Below the pieces are notes generated by a model. The model had not been told where the DNA came from and ran no database searches. It saw only the letters and a list, made by a program, of their open reading frames with translations. The position numbers and the translations under genes are program-made. 22,086 nucleotides of DNA from an uncultured Alphaproteobacteria bacterium (lineage in GTDB: Bacteria; Pseudomonadota; Alphaproteobacteria; CAAHEQ01; UBA3637): positions 1-22,086 of the forward strand of contig CALARE010000066.1 in the NCBI GenBank assembly GCA_937888725.1. The letters run 5' to 3'. Positions within the stretch are counted from its first letter, which is position 1, and each line of letters begins with the position of its first letter. Shown in pieces: positions 6,255-14,452 of the stretch.

Positions 6255-6989
6255 TTATTCTCCTGCAATTGCTTCAATCATAATATCTAACGATTCTCTC
6301 TCAGAGGGTTTATAATTGATGACTTCTTGTTTCGAGCTATCCTTTTTTTGTTCAATTGGTTTAAGTTTAGATGTTTTTTTAACCTCTTTCACTAAATGTT
6401 CAATTGCTTTTTTATCAGTATTTTTGGGTTGTGTTTTTCGTTTTAAGTCAGTTCCGATTTTTGGTTCATTTTTATTGGAAGCCTTTTTGTTAACATTTAA
6501 ATCTGATAATACGTTTTCTGGAACAAAGTATTTTAGCAAGTCAACAGTTTTTTGAATATAAGACATTGAAAAATTATTTTTTTTCATTTCATTTATTTGG
6601 TTTTCAGATAAGACCATTGAACCGCCAACATATAAAAGTGATAGTAATAAAGCTGCTCTCAGTATGCCGAAAAATAAACCAAGGATTCTATCTAATCCAC
6701 TTAACGAACTGTTTCTTAAGCGTTTTGTTATTTGAGCGTTGACAATTGTCATAATAACCAAAACAATTAAAGCAATAATGCCTCCACCAATAACACCAGC
6801 AAGAACTTTGTTATCAAAAAAGCTAGATAAGATATTTTGCATTGGTCCGAAACTATACAATGCGGCAAAGCCAGCCAATATCCAAGATGAAATGCACAAT
6901 AATTCACATACTAAACCGCGATAGAGTGCAAATAAAATTGATAATGTTAAGATAATCAAAACAATAATATCAATAAGCCCTATAACCAT
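6255..6989 (-). CDS. cvpA: CvpA family inner-membrane protein
   Basis: 244 residues. The N-terminal ~130 residues hold four hydrophobic segments (about 5-25, 30-48, 62-85 and 105-125) with the CvpA-like opening IDIIVLIILTLS and a GLDRILGLFFGILR stretch before the fourth. After residue ~165 there is a Lys/Glu-rich, probably disordered cytoplasmic tail, longer than in typical 160-190-residue CvpA. CvpA was named for colicin V production and has since been linked to envelope homeostasis; its molecular action is unclear. It starts 12 bases after radA with AAGGAG as ribosome site. The radA-cvpA adjacency is common in alphaproteobacteria; the purF gene that often follows is absent, replaced by the deaminase. 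Confidence 0.85.
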   Translation of the reverse strand: MVIGLIDIIVLIILTLSILFALYRGLVCELLCISSWILAGFAALYSFGPMQNILSSFFDNKVLAGVIGGGIIALIVLVIMTIVNAQITKRLRNSSLSGLDRILGLFFGILRAALLLSLLYVGGSMVLSENQINEMKKNNFSMSYIQKTVDLLKYFVPENVLSDLNVNKKASNKNEPKIGTDLKRKTQPKNTDKKAIEHLVKEVKKTSKLKPIEQKKDSSKQEVINYKPSERESLDIMIEAIAGE

Positions 6990-7001
6990 AAAATCTCCTT
7001 T

Positions 7002-8384
7002 TTATCCTTGAAATGACTCAATTAAAGTCTTTAGGTGTCCAATTTCTGTTATTTTTATATCTGTTGATTTTGTTTTTTGTTTTCTTTCTGGTGGAATAAG
7101 TGCTTTTTCAAAACCAAGTTTAGATGCTTCTTTTAATCGTAAATCTGGTTGGGGTACATTGCGAATTTCTCCTGATAAGCCGATTTCTCCAAAAATAACC
7201 ATATCGGCAGGCATTGGTTTTTGGACTAATGCAGAAACAATGGCACTAGCAACTGCTAGATCACATGCGGGTTCTGTAATTCTTAATCCACCTGCAACAT
7301 TTAAAAAGACATCTTTATTCGCAAGAGATACGCCACATCTGGCTTCTAAAACAGCTAAAATCATAAGAAGTCGGTTGTTGTCCCAGCCAACAACTGCCCG
7401 TCTAGGAGAAGTCCCTCCTTGAGGTGCAACAAGTGCTTGGATTTCAACCAATAAAGGGCGTGATCCTTCGATACCAGCAAAAACACAGCTCCCCGCAATA
7501 TTGCCCCGTCGTTCAGCCAAAAATAGTGCTGATGGATTAGGAACTTCTGAAAGACCAGATTCACGCATTTCAAAAACGCCAATTTCATCGGTTGCTCCAA
7601 ACCTGTTTTTAACAGAGCGTAATATTCTAAAATGATGTCCTCTATCGCCTTCAAAATAAAGAACTGTATCAACCATATGTTCTAAAACACGAGGTCCTGC
7701 TAAGGTTCCTTCTTTTGTAACGTGTCCGACTAAAAATAAGACAAAGTTTTTGCGTTTTGCAAGGCGAATTAATTCATGCCCCGCTGCTCGGACCTGTCCA
7801 ACAGTCCCTGGTGCAGAATCAAGCGTATCTGTATACATTGTTTGAATGGAATCAATGACAACAACATCTGGAGCTTCATCTGTGTCTAATGATGCGACAA
7901 TATCACGAACATTAATACTACTTGCCAATTCAACGGGTGCTTTTGATAATCCCAATCGCATAGCACGCAACCGAACTTGATCAGTTGATTCCTCGCCTGA
8001 GATATATACACATTTTGTTGGAATCCCTTGCTTATTAACGCCCTGAGATAAATTTGCAACCGTTTGTAAGAGGAGTGTTGATTTTCCAATTCCGGGATCA
8101 CCGCCTACTAAAATTACTGAACCAGGAACAAGCCCAGAACCACAAACCCTGTCTAATTCTTGAATATTTGATTTTAACCTAAAAACAATTTCAGGAGCCC
8201 CACTTAAATCTGAAAAAACAAGTTTTTTCCCACCTAAACCACCCGTTGATGTTTTAATTTCTTTTTGTGGAAGCGGTTCTTCTGTAATCGTATTCCATTC
8301 ACCACAGGCATCACATTTTCCTGACCACCTTGGATGGATTGAGCCACAATTTTGACAAACAAATTGAGTTGATTTTTTTGCCAT
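7002..8384 (-). CDS. radA: DNA repair protein RadA (Sms)
   Basis: 460 residues, full length. Domains in order: a C4 zinc finger (Cys10, Cys13, Cys24, Cys27), a RecA-like ATPase with Walker A GGDPGIGKST (94-103) and Walker B VVVIDS, the RadA signature KNRFG (259-263), and a C-terminal Lon-protease-like domain from about 285. RadA is a branch-migration helicase that helps RecA process recombination intermediates in the cytoplasm. The ATG overlaps the mlaF stop by one base (TAATG), so translation is probably coupled. No unusual residues seen. Confidence 0.97.
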   Translation of the reverse strand: MAKKSTQFVCQNCGSIHPRWSGKCDACGEWNTITEEPLPQKEIKTSTGGLGGKKLVFSDLSGAPEIVFRLKSNIQELDRVCGSGLVPGSVILVGGDPGIGKSTLLLQTVANLSQGVNKQGIPTKCVYISGEESTDQVRLRAMRLGLSKAPVELASSINVRDIVASLDTDEAPDVVVIDSIQTMYTDTLDSAPGTVGQVRAAGHELIRLAKRKNFVLFLVGHVTKEGTLAGPRVLEHMVDTVLYFEGDRGHHFRILRSVKNRFGATDEIGVFEMRESGLSEVPNPSALFLAERRGNIAGSCVFAGIEGSRPLLVEIQALVAPQGGTSPRRAVVGWDNNRLLMILAVLEARCGVSLANKDVFLNVAGGLRITEPACDLAVASAIVSALVQKPMPADMVIFGEIGLSGEIRNVPQPDLRLKEASKLGFEKALIPPERKQKTKSTDIKITEIGHLKTLIESFQG

Positions 8385-9172
8385 TATTTTTTTTCTTTCC
8401 CCTCAATACGAATAGGACCTTGTGAGCTACCAGCAACAAATTGGCGAACGTATGGATTATCGGTTTTATCAAGTTCTTTAACGGTGCCTGTCCAGATGAT
8501 TTTTCCCTCATACAGCATTGCAATTCTATCTGCAATTTGGCGGGCTGAATTCATATCATGTGTAATTGTTAAAGCAGTGGCACCCAATGTTTTAACGCAA
8601 GAAATAATTAATTCATTAATCACATCAGACATAATTGGGTCAAGGCCTGTGGTTGGCTCGTCAAAAAAAATGATATTGGGATCGTTTGCAATAGCTCTTG
8701 CTAAACCGACACGTTTTTTCATCCCTCCTGATAAATCAGCGGGATATACATCAGCCACAGCTTTGGGTAAGCCGACTTGTGCCAATTTTTTAATGGCTAT
8801 TTTTTTTGCTTGTATAGGATTAATTTTTTTATTTTGTGTAAGAGAAAATGAGACATTTTCCCAAACGTTTAAACTGTCAAACAAGGCACCACTTTGAAAC
8901 AACATACCAATTTGAGAACGTAATGCGTCTTGTTCGGTATGGGGTGATGTATCTAATCTTTTTCCATCAATTTCAATGTGTCCCTTATCTGGGGTTAATA
9001 ATCCTAAAATACATTTAAGTGTAACAGATTTACCCGTTCCCGAGCCACCAATAATAACAAGCGATTCCCCTTTTTTAATTTCTAAATCAACGCCAGATAA
9101 AACTTTTTTATTGCCAAAAGATTTATGGACATTAACTAATTTAATTTTTGGCATTTCTTTTGATTTATTCAT
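8384..9172 (-). CDS. mlaF: Phospholipid-transport ABC ATPase MlaF
   Basis: 262 residues from the ATG at 9172. Complete ABC ATPase: Walker A GGSGTGKS (42-49), Q-loop in LFQSGALFD, signature LSGGM (147-151), Walker B with DEP (171-173) and H-loop in ITHDM. The LFQSGALFDSL stretch and LSGGMKKRVGLARA are typical of MlaF, which powers the MlaE permease moving phospholipids between inner and outer membrane. I prefer this ATG over a TTG seven codons upstream because GAGG, overlapping the mlaE stop, is a suitable ribosome site. It follows mlaE by 10 bases. The substrate-binding partner MlaD is not in the window. Confidence 0.92.
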   Translation of the reverse strand: MNKSKEMPKIKLVNVHKSFGNKKVLSGVDLEIKKGESLVIIGGSGTGKSVTLKCILGLLTPDKGHIEIDGKRLDTSPHTEQDALRSQIGMLFQSGALFDSLNVWENVSFSLTQNKKINPIQAKKIAIKKLAQVGLPKAVADVYPADLSGGMKKRVGLARAIANDPNIIFFDEPTTGLDPIMSDVINELIISCVKTLGATALTITHDMNSARQIADRIAMLYEGKIIWTGTVKELDKTDNPYVRQFVAGSSQGPIRIEGKEKK

Positions 9173-9182
9173 TTTTGTAACC

Positions 9183-10001
9183 TCAAACCGCAAAAAAGAC
9201 TTCTGTCAAAATATAATTGAAAATCAAAATTAAAATGCTAGATGAAACAACAGCATTTGTTGTTGCTTGACCAACACCTTGAGCTCCACCTTTGGAGTGA
9301 AATCCATTATAACAGCCTAATAATGTGATGATGAAACCAAACACAGCTGCTTTTGTTAAGCCAGAAATAACATCCATTGGCTTTAAATATTCCCAAGTGC
9401 TAATTAAATATGTTGTTGCATTAAAATCTAGTTTTGAAACACCAATCATATAGCCGCCACAAATTCCTATGATGTCGCCCAATAAAACAAGAACAGGTAA
9501 CATAACAAATCCAGCAATAACCCGTGGAACAATCAAATATTTAATGGGGTTAGTAGATAAAGTTGAAAGGGCGTCAATTTGTTCTGTTACTCGCATGGTG
9601 CCGATTTCAGCTGCCATTGCAGCACCGATACGACCTGCAACCATAAGGCCTGCCATAACTGGTGCTAGTTCTCTTGTTACCGCAACTAAAACAACAAGTG
9701 AGACAGCCCCTTCTGCAGAGAATTGAGAAAAACCACTATATGTTTGTAATGCAATAACCATCCCTGAAAAAAGAGTCGTGAGAGCTACAACAGGTAGTGA
9801 ATAAAAACCTATTTCAATTAACTGACGGAACAACGCTTTCCAATAAATAGGGGGTGTACAACAATGATAAATTGTTTCAACCGCAAAGATGCCTAATGCT
9901 CCCGTACTTTTAAAAAAGGCAAGAACGACACGTCCTAGCTTGTTAATAAACTGTAAAAAAGAATCTAAAAAAGAGGGTGTTTTCAAAAAAATATTTTTCA
10001 T
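9183..10001 (-). CDS. mlaE: Phospholipid-transport ABC permease MlaE
   Basis: 272 residues, inner-membrane protein with about five to six hydrophobic segments. Typical MlaE/YrbE features are IEIGFYSLPVVALTTLFSGMV (about 62-82), ELAPVMAGLMVAGRIGAAMAAE and MRVTEQIDAL in the middle, and a Gly-rich AQGVGQATTNAVV near the end. It is the permease of the MlaFEDB lipid transporter that keeps outer-membrane lipid asymmetry. It is first in the operon with a promoter about 35 bp upstream. It ends in TGA, read as stop. No mlaD, mlaC or mlaB lies nearby; they must be elsewhere or missing. Confidence 0.93.
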   Translation of the reverse strand: MKNIFLKTPSFLDSFLQFINKLGRVVLAFFKSTGALGIFAVETIYHCCTPPIYWKALFRQLIEIGFYSLPVVALTTLFSGMVIALQTYSGFSQFSAEGAVSLVVLVAVTRELAPVMAGLMVAGRIGAAMAAEIGTMRVTEQIDALSTLSTNPIKYLIVPRVIAGFVMLPVLVLLGDIIGICGGYMIGVSKLDFNATTYLISTWEYLKPMDVISGLTKAAVFGFIITLLGCYNGFHSKGGAQGVGQATTNAVVSSSILILIFNYILTEVFFAV

Positions 10002-10034
10002 AAATCAAAGCCTTTTTTATATAATTTATAATTC

Positions 10035-10063
10035 ACTATAGCTGTGACACATTAAAAAATCAA
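10035..10063 (-). promoter_or_regulatory. Probable promoter of the mlaE-rlmH operon
   Basis: On the minus strand TTGATT (10063-10058), a 17-bp spacer and TATAGT (10040-10035), 33 bp before the mlaE ATG. The intervening leader is AT-rich, with AAGG as a modest ribosome site. It is the only good promoter upstream of the six-gene run. Confidence 0.55.
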
Positions 10064-10087
10064 GCATTATCTTATGGGCTTTTTTTA

Positions 10088-11833
10088 TTATTCACCAATA
10101 AATATGGTTGATTGCATTTTATAAAATTGATAATAAGTTTTTTTGTTTTTCATTAAATCTGAATGTGTACCGTTTTCAGTTATTTGTCCATTTTCAAGCA
10201 CGATTATTTGATCCATTTTTTTTAGGGTTGATAATCTATGTGCTATTGCTATAACTGTTTTGTCTTTCATTAAATATTCAAGCGATTTTTGTATGTGTGT
10301 TTCAGATTCGCTATCTAATGCGGAAGTTGCTTCATCCAAAATTAAAATAGGTGCGTCTTTTAAAATTGCTCTTGCAATAGCAATACGTTGGCGTTCACCG
10401 CCAGATAACATAACACCTCTATCTCCAACTTTTGAATCGTATCCTTTGGGCAATTGCATAATAAAATCATGACAATAGGCTTTTTTTGCGGCATCAATGA
10501 GTTCTTCTTCTGTCGCATTGGGGCGTGCATAAAGAATGTTTTCTCGGATAGTTCGGTTAAGTAAACTCGGCTCTTGTGGAATATAGGCTATTGCTTGATG
10601 TAAGGACTTAAGGCTTACTTTTTGAATCGATTGTCCATCAATAAAAATGGAACCTTTTTGAATATCGTACATTCTATTAATAAGCTTAATTAAAGATGAT
10701 TTTCCTGATCCTGAATATCCAACAAGGCCTAATCTTGTTTTTGGTTTGATGGTTAATGAAAAATTTTTAAAAATGGTCTTATCAGAGGAATATCCAAAAT
10801 TTATGTTATCTATCAAAATTTCCCCTTTTTTTACATTAAGGTTAAGTTTACTCTTATCTAAAAGAGTGATCGGTTTATAAATTAAATCAAGAGCCTCTTG
10901 CATCGTTGCTGCACTAGATAAAAAGTGGGTGATATCCATAGATAAGTTTCCAGTTTGGTATGAAACGGTAATAATTAAACTTTGGATAAAAATGTAATTT
11001 GCAAAAGAAATAAAATCATAATACCAATAAACAAGGGGGATAATACAAAGTACAAATTGAAAAATATTTCTTCCTGTTCCTTGTTTTAGACCTATCCATC
11101 TTGTTTTTTTTAAAGCGGTTCGTTGGGCTTTTGCTGTTTTGTTTAATTGGTGAAAAAGATATTTTTTTTCATGTGAGAAACGTGCAAAATTTTTAACTGT
11201 ATCTGCATTTGATATGCTATCAACAACAGTTGCAATGGAAAGAGATTGTTCCTGTGCATATTTTTTATTAAAAGGCATAACTTCTTTTGATGAATGCCAT
11301 ATCCAGATATAGAATAACACGAGTAACGTTGTTAAAATAATACTGAGAGAGAAACTAACAAATAAAATACTAATAACCACAGTTAAAACGGTTAAAAATG
11401 GTTGGTATAATGACCAAAAAGAGGTGTAATAAATATCTTCAAAACTATACACAATATTTTTTACTTTACTTGAAATATTGCCAGACATTTCTTGTTCAAA
11501 AAATGAGGGTGCGTGTTTGTGAATATGTAAAAACAAATCTTTAGTTATTTTGCCACGAAGATAAGGAATATATTTTTTATCAATTAAAAAGGGGACTTCT
11601 ATAAAGGTGGAACGTGCAATTGCTAGAATGGTTGAGATAATAATTAAAATAATCGCAATGTTTAGAATTGAAAATTTGTTTATGCTGTTTAATGAAATGA
11701 GTTCAACCAATCTTGAGCCAAAGTAAGCACTTAATCGACCGCAAGTGTCAGCAAAAATAATCCAAATTGTTCCAAGTACAAATGGGTATTTTATTAAATA
11801 AAAATAAGATTTATAAAATTGAAAAACACTCAT
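10088..11833 (-). CDS. ABC exporter half-transporter (second of a pair)
   Basis: 581 residues: an N-terminal membrane domain with about six segments (1-315) and a C-terminal ATPase. Walker A is GYSGSGKS (372-379), signature LSGGE (476-480), Walker B ends in LDEAT with the catalytic Glu, and the H-loop His sits in AIAHRL. This is the MsbA/type-I exporter layout, exporting lipids, drugs or peptides. Its ATG overlaps the stop of the upstream paralogue by four bases (ATGA), so the two are made together and probably form a heterodimer. Both ATP sites keep the catalytic Glu, unlike heterodimeric exporters with one degenerate site. The substrate is unknown. Confidence 0.88.
   Translation of the reverse strand: MSVFQFYKSYFYLIKYPFVLGTIWIIFADTCGRLSAYFGSRLVELISLNSINKFSILNIAIILIIISTILAIARSTFIEVPFLIDKKYIPYLRGKITKDLFLHIHKHAPSFFEQEMSGNISSKVKNIVYSFEDIYYTSFWSLYQPFLTVLTVVISILFVSFSLSIILTTLLVLFYIWIWHSSKEVMPFNKKYAQEQSLSIATVVDSISNADTVKNFARFSHEKKYLFHQLNKTAKAQRTALKKTRWIGLKQGTGRNIFQFVLCIIPLVYWYYDFISFANYIFIQSLIITVSYQTGNLSMDITHFLSSAATMQEALDLIYKPITLLDKSKLNLNVKKGEILIDNINFGYSSDKTIFKNFSLTIKPKTRLGLVGYSGSGKSSLIKLINRMYDIQKGSIFIDGQSIQKVSLKSLHQAIAYIPQEPSLLNRTIRENILYARPNATEEELIDAAKKAYCHDFIMQLPKGYDSKVGDRGVMLSGGERQRIAIARAILKDAPILILDEATSALDSESETHIQKSLEYLMKDKTVIAIAHRLSTLKKMDQIIVLENGQITENGTHSDLMKNKKTYYQFYKMQSTIFIGE
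10305..10405 (-). repeat. 101-bp near-identical segment shared by the two ABC genes (copy 1)
   Basis: Matches 12050-12150 with five differences in 101 bases, all apparently at silent codon positions. It encodes the signature-to-Walker B stretch (RQRIAIARA to ALDSES). The rest of the two genes is far more divergent. Confidence 0.75.
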
Positions 11834-13581
11834 TTTTTCCTCTTTATATTGCGGATTTGTAGATTGTAAAAGTTTGCATAAACACCTTTTGTTTCCAATA
11901 ATTCTTTATGTGTACCCTGTTCGATAATTTTACCCTTTTGTAAAACAATTAGTTTATCCATTTCTTTTAGCGTGGATAATCGGTGAGCGATTGCAATAAC
12001 GGTCTTATTTTTCATAATTGATTTTAGAGCACGCTGAATATATAATTCCGATTCGCTATCTAATGCGGAAGTTGCTTCATCTAAAATCAAAATAGGTGCA
12101 TCTTTTAAAATTGCTCTTGCAATAGCAATACGTTGTCGTTCACCACCAGAAAGTATAATTCCACGTTCTCCTACATTTGTATGGTAGGCTTTGGGCAAAC
12201 GCATAATCATGTCATGAATATAAGCTTTTTTGGCTGCTTGAATCACATCTTCATCTGTTGCATGAGGATTTCCATAGCGAATATTTTCTAAGATACTACG
12301 ATTAAAAAGAGCAGGGTTTTGATCTACAATTGAAATGTTTTTTCTTAAAGAGTTTTGCGTGACTAAAGAAATATCTTGGTTGTCAATTAGAATGTTGCCT
12401 TTTTGAATATCATAATAACGAAGGAGTAATTTGATTAGTGAGGATTTCCCAGAACCAGATGAGCCAACTAATCCTATTTTTACTTTTTCTGGTATCATGA
12501 GATTGAAATTTTTAAATAATGTTTTTTTATCAGTTGGTTGATATTTAAAGGATATATTTTTAAATTGAATGACAGGTTTTTTTATGAGGAGTTTGGTTGC
12601 ATTGGGTGTGTCTGTTACTTGTAGTGGTCGATAGATAAAATTTAATCCATCTTGGATACCGCCAAGGGCTCGACAAAATCGGGAAACTGGACCTGTTATA
12701 TTCATTCCAAACATTGTTAAATATGTGATAAGAGTTTCTGCCAAAACAAAATCTGCAACGGTTATTTTATCATATAGCCAATAATAAAGCGGTATTAATA
12801 AAAAGACCATTCTTATTAAAGCACATATGATTCCCTGTGTGGTATGAACATAAAAATCAATATGATATACGTTTCGCTCTAAATAAATCCAGTTTTTAAT
12901 ATGAGAGAAAAAATTTCTTTTTTCAAAATGTATGTTTCCATCATTTTTAATGATATTATAATTAAACAAGGTATCAACCAAAATACCATTTATTTCACTT
13001 TCTTTGTCATGCACATCTTTTGATGCTTTGACAAGTTTATTTGATGTTATATACAAAAGAAAAACATAGAAGATTGAAAAAAATATAAGAGAAATTCCGA
13101 GTGTTATATGTATTTGGGATAAAAAATAACATCCAATCGCTAAACGAAAAAAAGAGAGCAGGGGTGAAAAAAATTGTTGTTTCAGATGAAAAACTGCATG
13201 AACGGTTTGATTGATTTTTCCAGCAACACGACCCGCCATTTCTTCTGTAAAAAATTGTACTGATTGCTGGTGTGCTTGAGTGAACAAGTCTTTTAGAATT
13301 TTAGCTTGTATTTTGGGATAATATGTTGCATCAAACCAATAATGAATATTATGAATTACTGTCCTTAATTGGATGAAAATGCCAAACATCAACGCATAAA
13401 AAATAGCAGATTTAAACAATTCATCCTTTGAACCTGTATCGCTTAAAACGCCAGCGATGCGTGATGCAAAATAAAAACCAGTTTGTCTGGCACCTTCACC
13501 AAAACCAATACATAAAAACGCACCAACAATCCAAAATTTAGCTTTCGACAAATACCGCCATAAAAAAGACCTAACGTGCAT
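11830..13581 (-). CDS. ABC exporter half-transporter (first of a pair)
   Basis: 583 residues with the same layout as the downstream gene: membrane domain about 1-320, ATPase about 335-575. Walker A is GSSGSGKS (373-380), signature LSGGE (477-481), Walker B LILDEAT with Glu502, H-loop His533. The membrane half is only distantly similar to its partner, while the ATPase core is nearly identical. The N-terminus lacks a peptidase domain, so it is not a bacteriocin-processing exporter. The ATG at 13581 follows the unknown 239-residue gene by 40 bp, with GAGAG as a weak ribosome site, so all three are probably one transcript. The substrate is unknown; lipid or drug export is the family default. Confidence 0.88.
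   Translation of the reverse strand: MHVRSFLWRYLSKAKFWIVGAFLCIGFGEGARQTGFYFASRIAGVLSDTGSKDELFKSAIFYALMFGIFIQLRTVIHNIHYWFDATYYPKIQAKILKDLFTQAHQQSVQFFTEEMAGRVAGKINQTVHAVFHLKQQFFSPLLSFFRLAIGCYFLSQIHITLGISLIFFSIFYVFLLYITSNKLVKASKDVHDKESEINGILVDTLFNYNIIKNDGNIHFEKRNFFSHIKNWIYLERNVYHIDFYVHTTQGIICALIRMVFLLIPLYYWLYDKITVADFVLAETLITYLTMFGMNITGPVSRFCRALGGIQDGLNFIYRPLQVTDTPNATKLLIKKPVIQFKNISFKYQPTDKKTLFKNFNLMIPEKVKIGLVGSSGSGKSSLIKLLLRYYDIQKGNILIDNQDISLVTQNSLRKNISIVDQNPALFNRSILENIRYGNPHATDEDVIQAAKKAYIHDMIMRLPKAYHTNVGERGIILSGGERQRIAIARAILKDAPILILDEATSALDSESELYIQRALKSIMKNKTVIAIAHRLSTLKEMDKLIVLQKGKIIEQGTHKELLETKGVYANFYNLQIRNIKRKK
12050..12150 (-). repeat. 101-bp near-identical segment shared by the two ABC genes (copy 2)
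   Basis: Second copy of the segment at 10305-10405, about 95% identical in DNA and identical in protein, while flanking sequence has diverged. It fits local gene conversion or strong constraint. Confidence 0.75.
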
Positions 13582-13621
13582 ATGAGAACTCTCTATTTGT
13601 TAATTACAAACGAGCTGGTTT

Positions 13622-14341
13622 TTACATAGCTGTTTCCCGTTGTGTCATTAATAATTTTTGTTGTGCTGATGTTAAACTCATAGGTACATCAAATAATGTT
13701 ACAGGAGAGCCGTTTGTTTTTGTATATGATTTTAAGAAAATCTCTGGCTTTATTGCTGATATTTTTCCATCGGTTCCTTTAACAACAACACAGCCATTTC
13801 CGAATGTTTGTTTTGAAAATGATTGATCATCAAAAGAAACTATTCCAGAAAAACGAATGGCTAAAACATTGTTTGTTTCTTGATATTTATGAAACCCTAA
13901 ATGTTCAACACCAGAATCCCAGACCTCAATCATATTCATTTTTGTTGAAACAAAATTTTTGTCAGCTTGAAAGATGTCTTTTAATCCAAGTGCATGTGTG
14001 AATTTTAAAAAAAGTTTTACTTTATCTTTATCTAATTTTTCAGGTTGATTATTTGAAAGTTGCATGACTTTTTTTAAAAGCGTTTTGCTTTGAGTTGGTG
14101 AAACACCATTTATAACAATAACGCCCTCACCATCTGTGCGTACCATTTGCCAAGATTTATCTTTTGCATTTAAAAAAACAAGACCCTTATTATCAGTTGA
14201 TTTTGACTGTTTTGTTTGGGGGATGTCTGTTAAAGTGGCATCATCTTCAAACATAGGAATGGGTAATGTAAAGCATTGTGTTGCAGGAATAACAGGTAAC
14301 GCGTTTTGAAAATTTAAATCAGTTTTGCTTAATATTGCCAT
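13622..14341 (-). CDS. Hypothetical protein, 239 residues
   Basis: I do not recognise this family. No signal peptide, membrane segment, Cys cluster or nucleotide-binding motif is visible, so it is probably cytoplasmic. Residues 1-50 are Pro/Thr-rich and likely disordered. A folded part seems to span about 50-225 with VFLNAKDKSWQMVRTDGEG and GCVVVKGTDGKISAIKPEIF, alternating strands and turns. The ATG at 14341 has GGAGG five bases upstream, a strong ribosome site. It leads the probable transcript with the two ABC exporter genes (40-bp gap), so it may be linked to what they export or to their control, but the sequence does not say which. Confidence 0.7.
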   Translation of the reverse strand: MAILSKTDLNFQNALPVIPATQCFTLPIPMFEDDATLTDIPQTKQSKSTDNKGLVFLNAKDKSWQMVRTDGEGVIVINGVSPTQSKTLLKKVMQLSNNQPEKLDKDKVKLFLKFTHALGLKDIFQADKNFVSTKMNMIEVWDSGVEHLGFHKYQETNNVLAIRFSGIVSFDDQSFSKQTFGNGCVVVKGTDGKISAIKPEIFLKSYTKTNGSPVTLFDVPMSLTSAQQKLLMTQRETAM

Positions 14342-14364
14342 TTAACCTCCATTTAATTTTCGTT

Positions 14365-14394
14365 TAGTTAAACATCTTTTTTTAAAAAAAGCAA
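14365..14394 (-). promoter_or_regulatory. Possible promoter of the 239-residue gene and ABC pair
   Basis: On the minus strand TTGCTT (14394-14389), an 18-bp T/A-tract spacer and TAACTA (14370-14365), directly after the terminator of the efflux operon and 23 bp before the ATG. Neither hexamer is close to consensus. Confidence 0.35.
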
Positions 14395-14397
14395 GAC

Positions 14398-14431
14398 AAA
14401 AAAACGGCTCTTTTTACGAACCGATTTTTTT
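14398..14431. terminator. Terminator of the RND efflux operon
   Basis: Stem CGGCTC (14405-14410) and GAACCG (14418-14423) with one G-T pair and a 7-nt loop. On the minus strand it is followed by seven T; on the plus strand by A and seven T, so it can work both ways. It sits just past the stop of the pump gene. Confidence 0.85.
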
Positions 14432-14452
14432 GTTGTTAATGTGTTGTTTTTA

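Noticed and set aside
7361..7672. 103-codon open frame inside radA
   Set aside because: Shadow frame within a well-supported gene, with no ribosome site and no domain.
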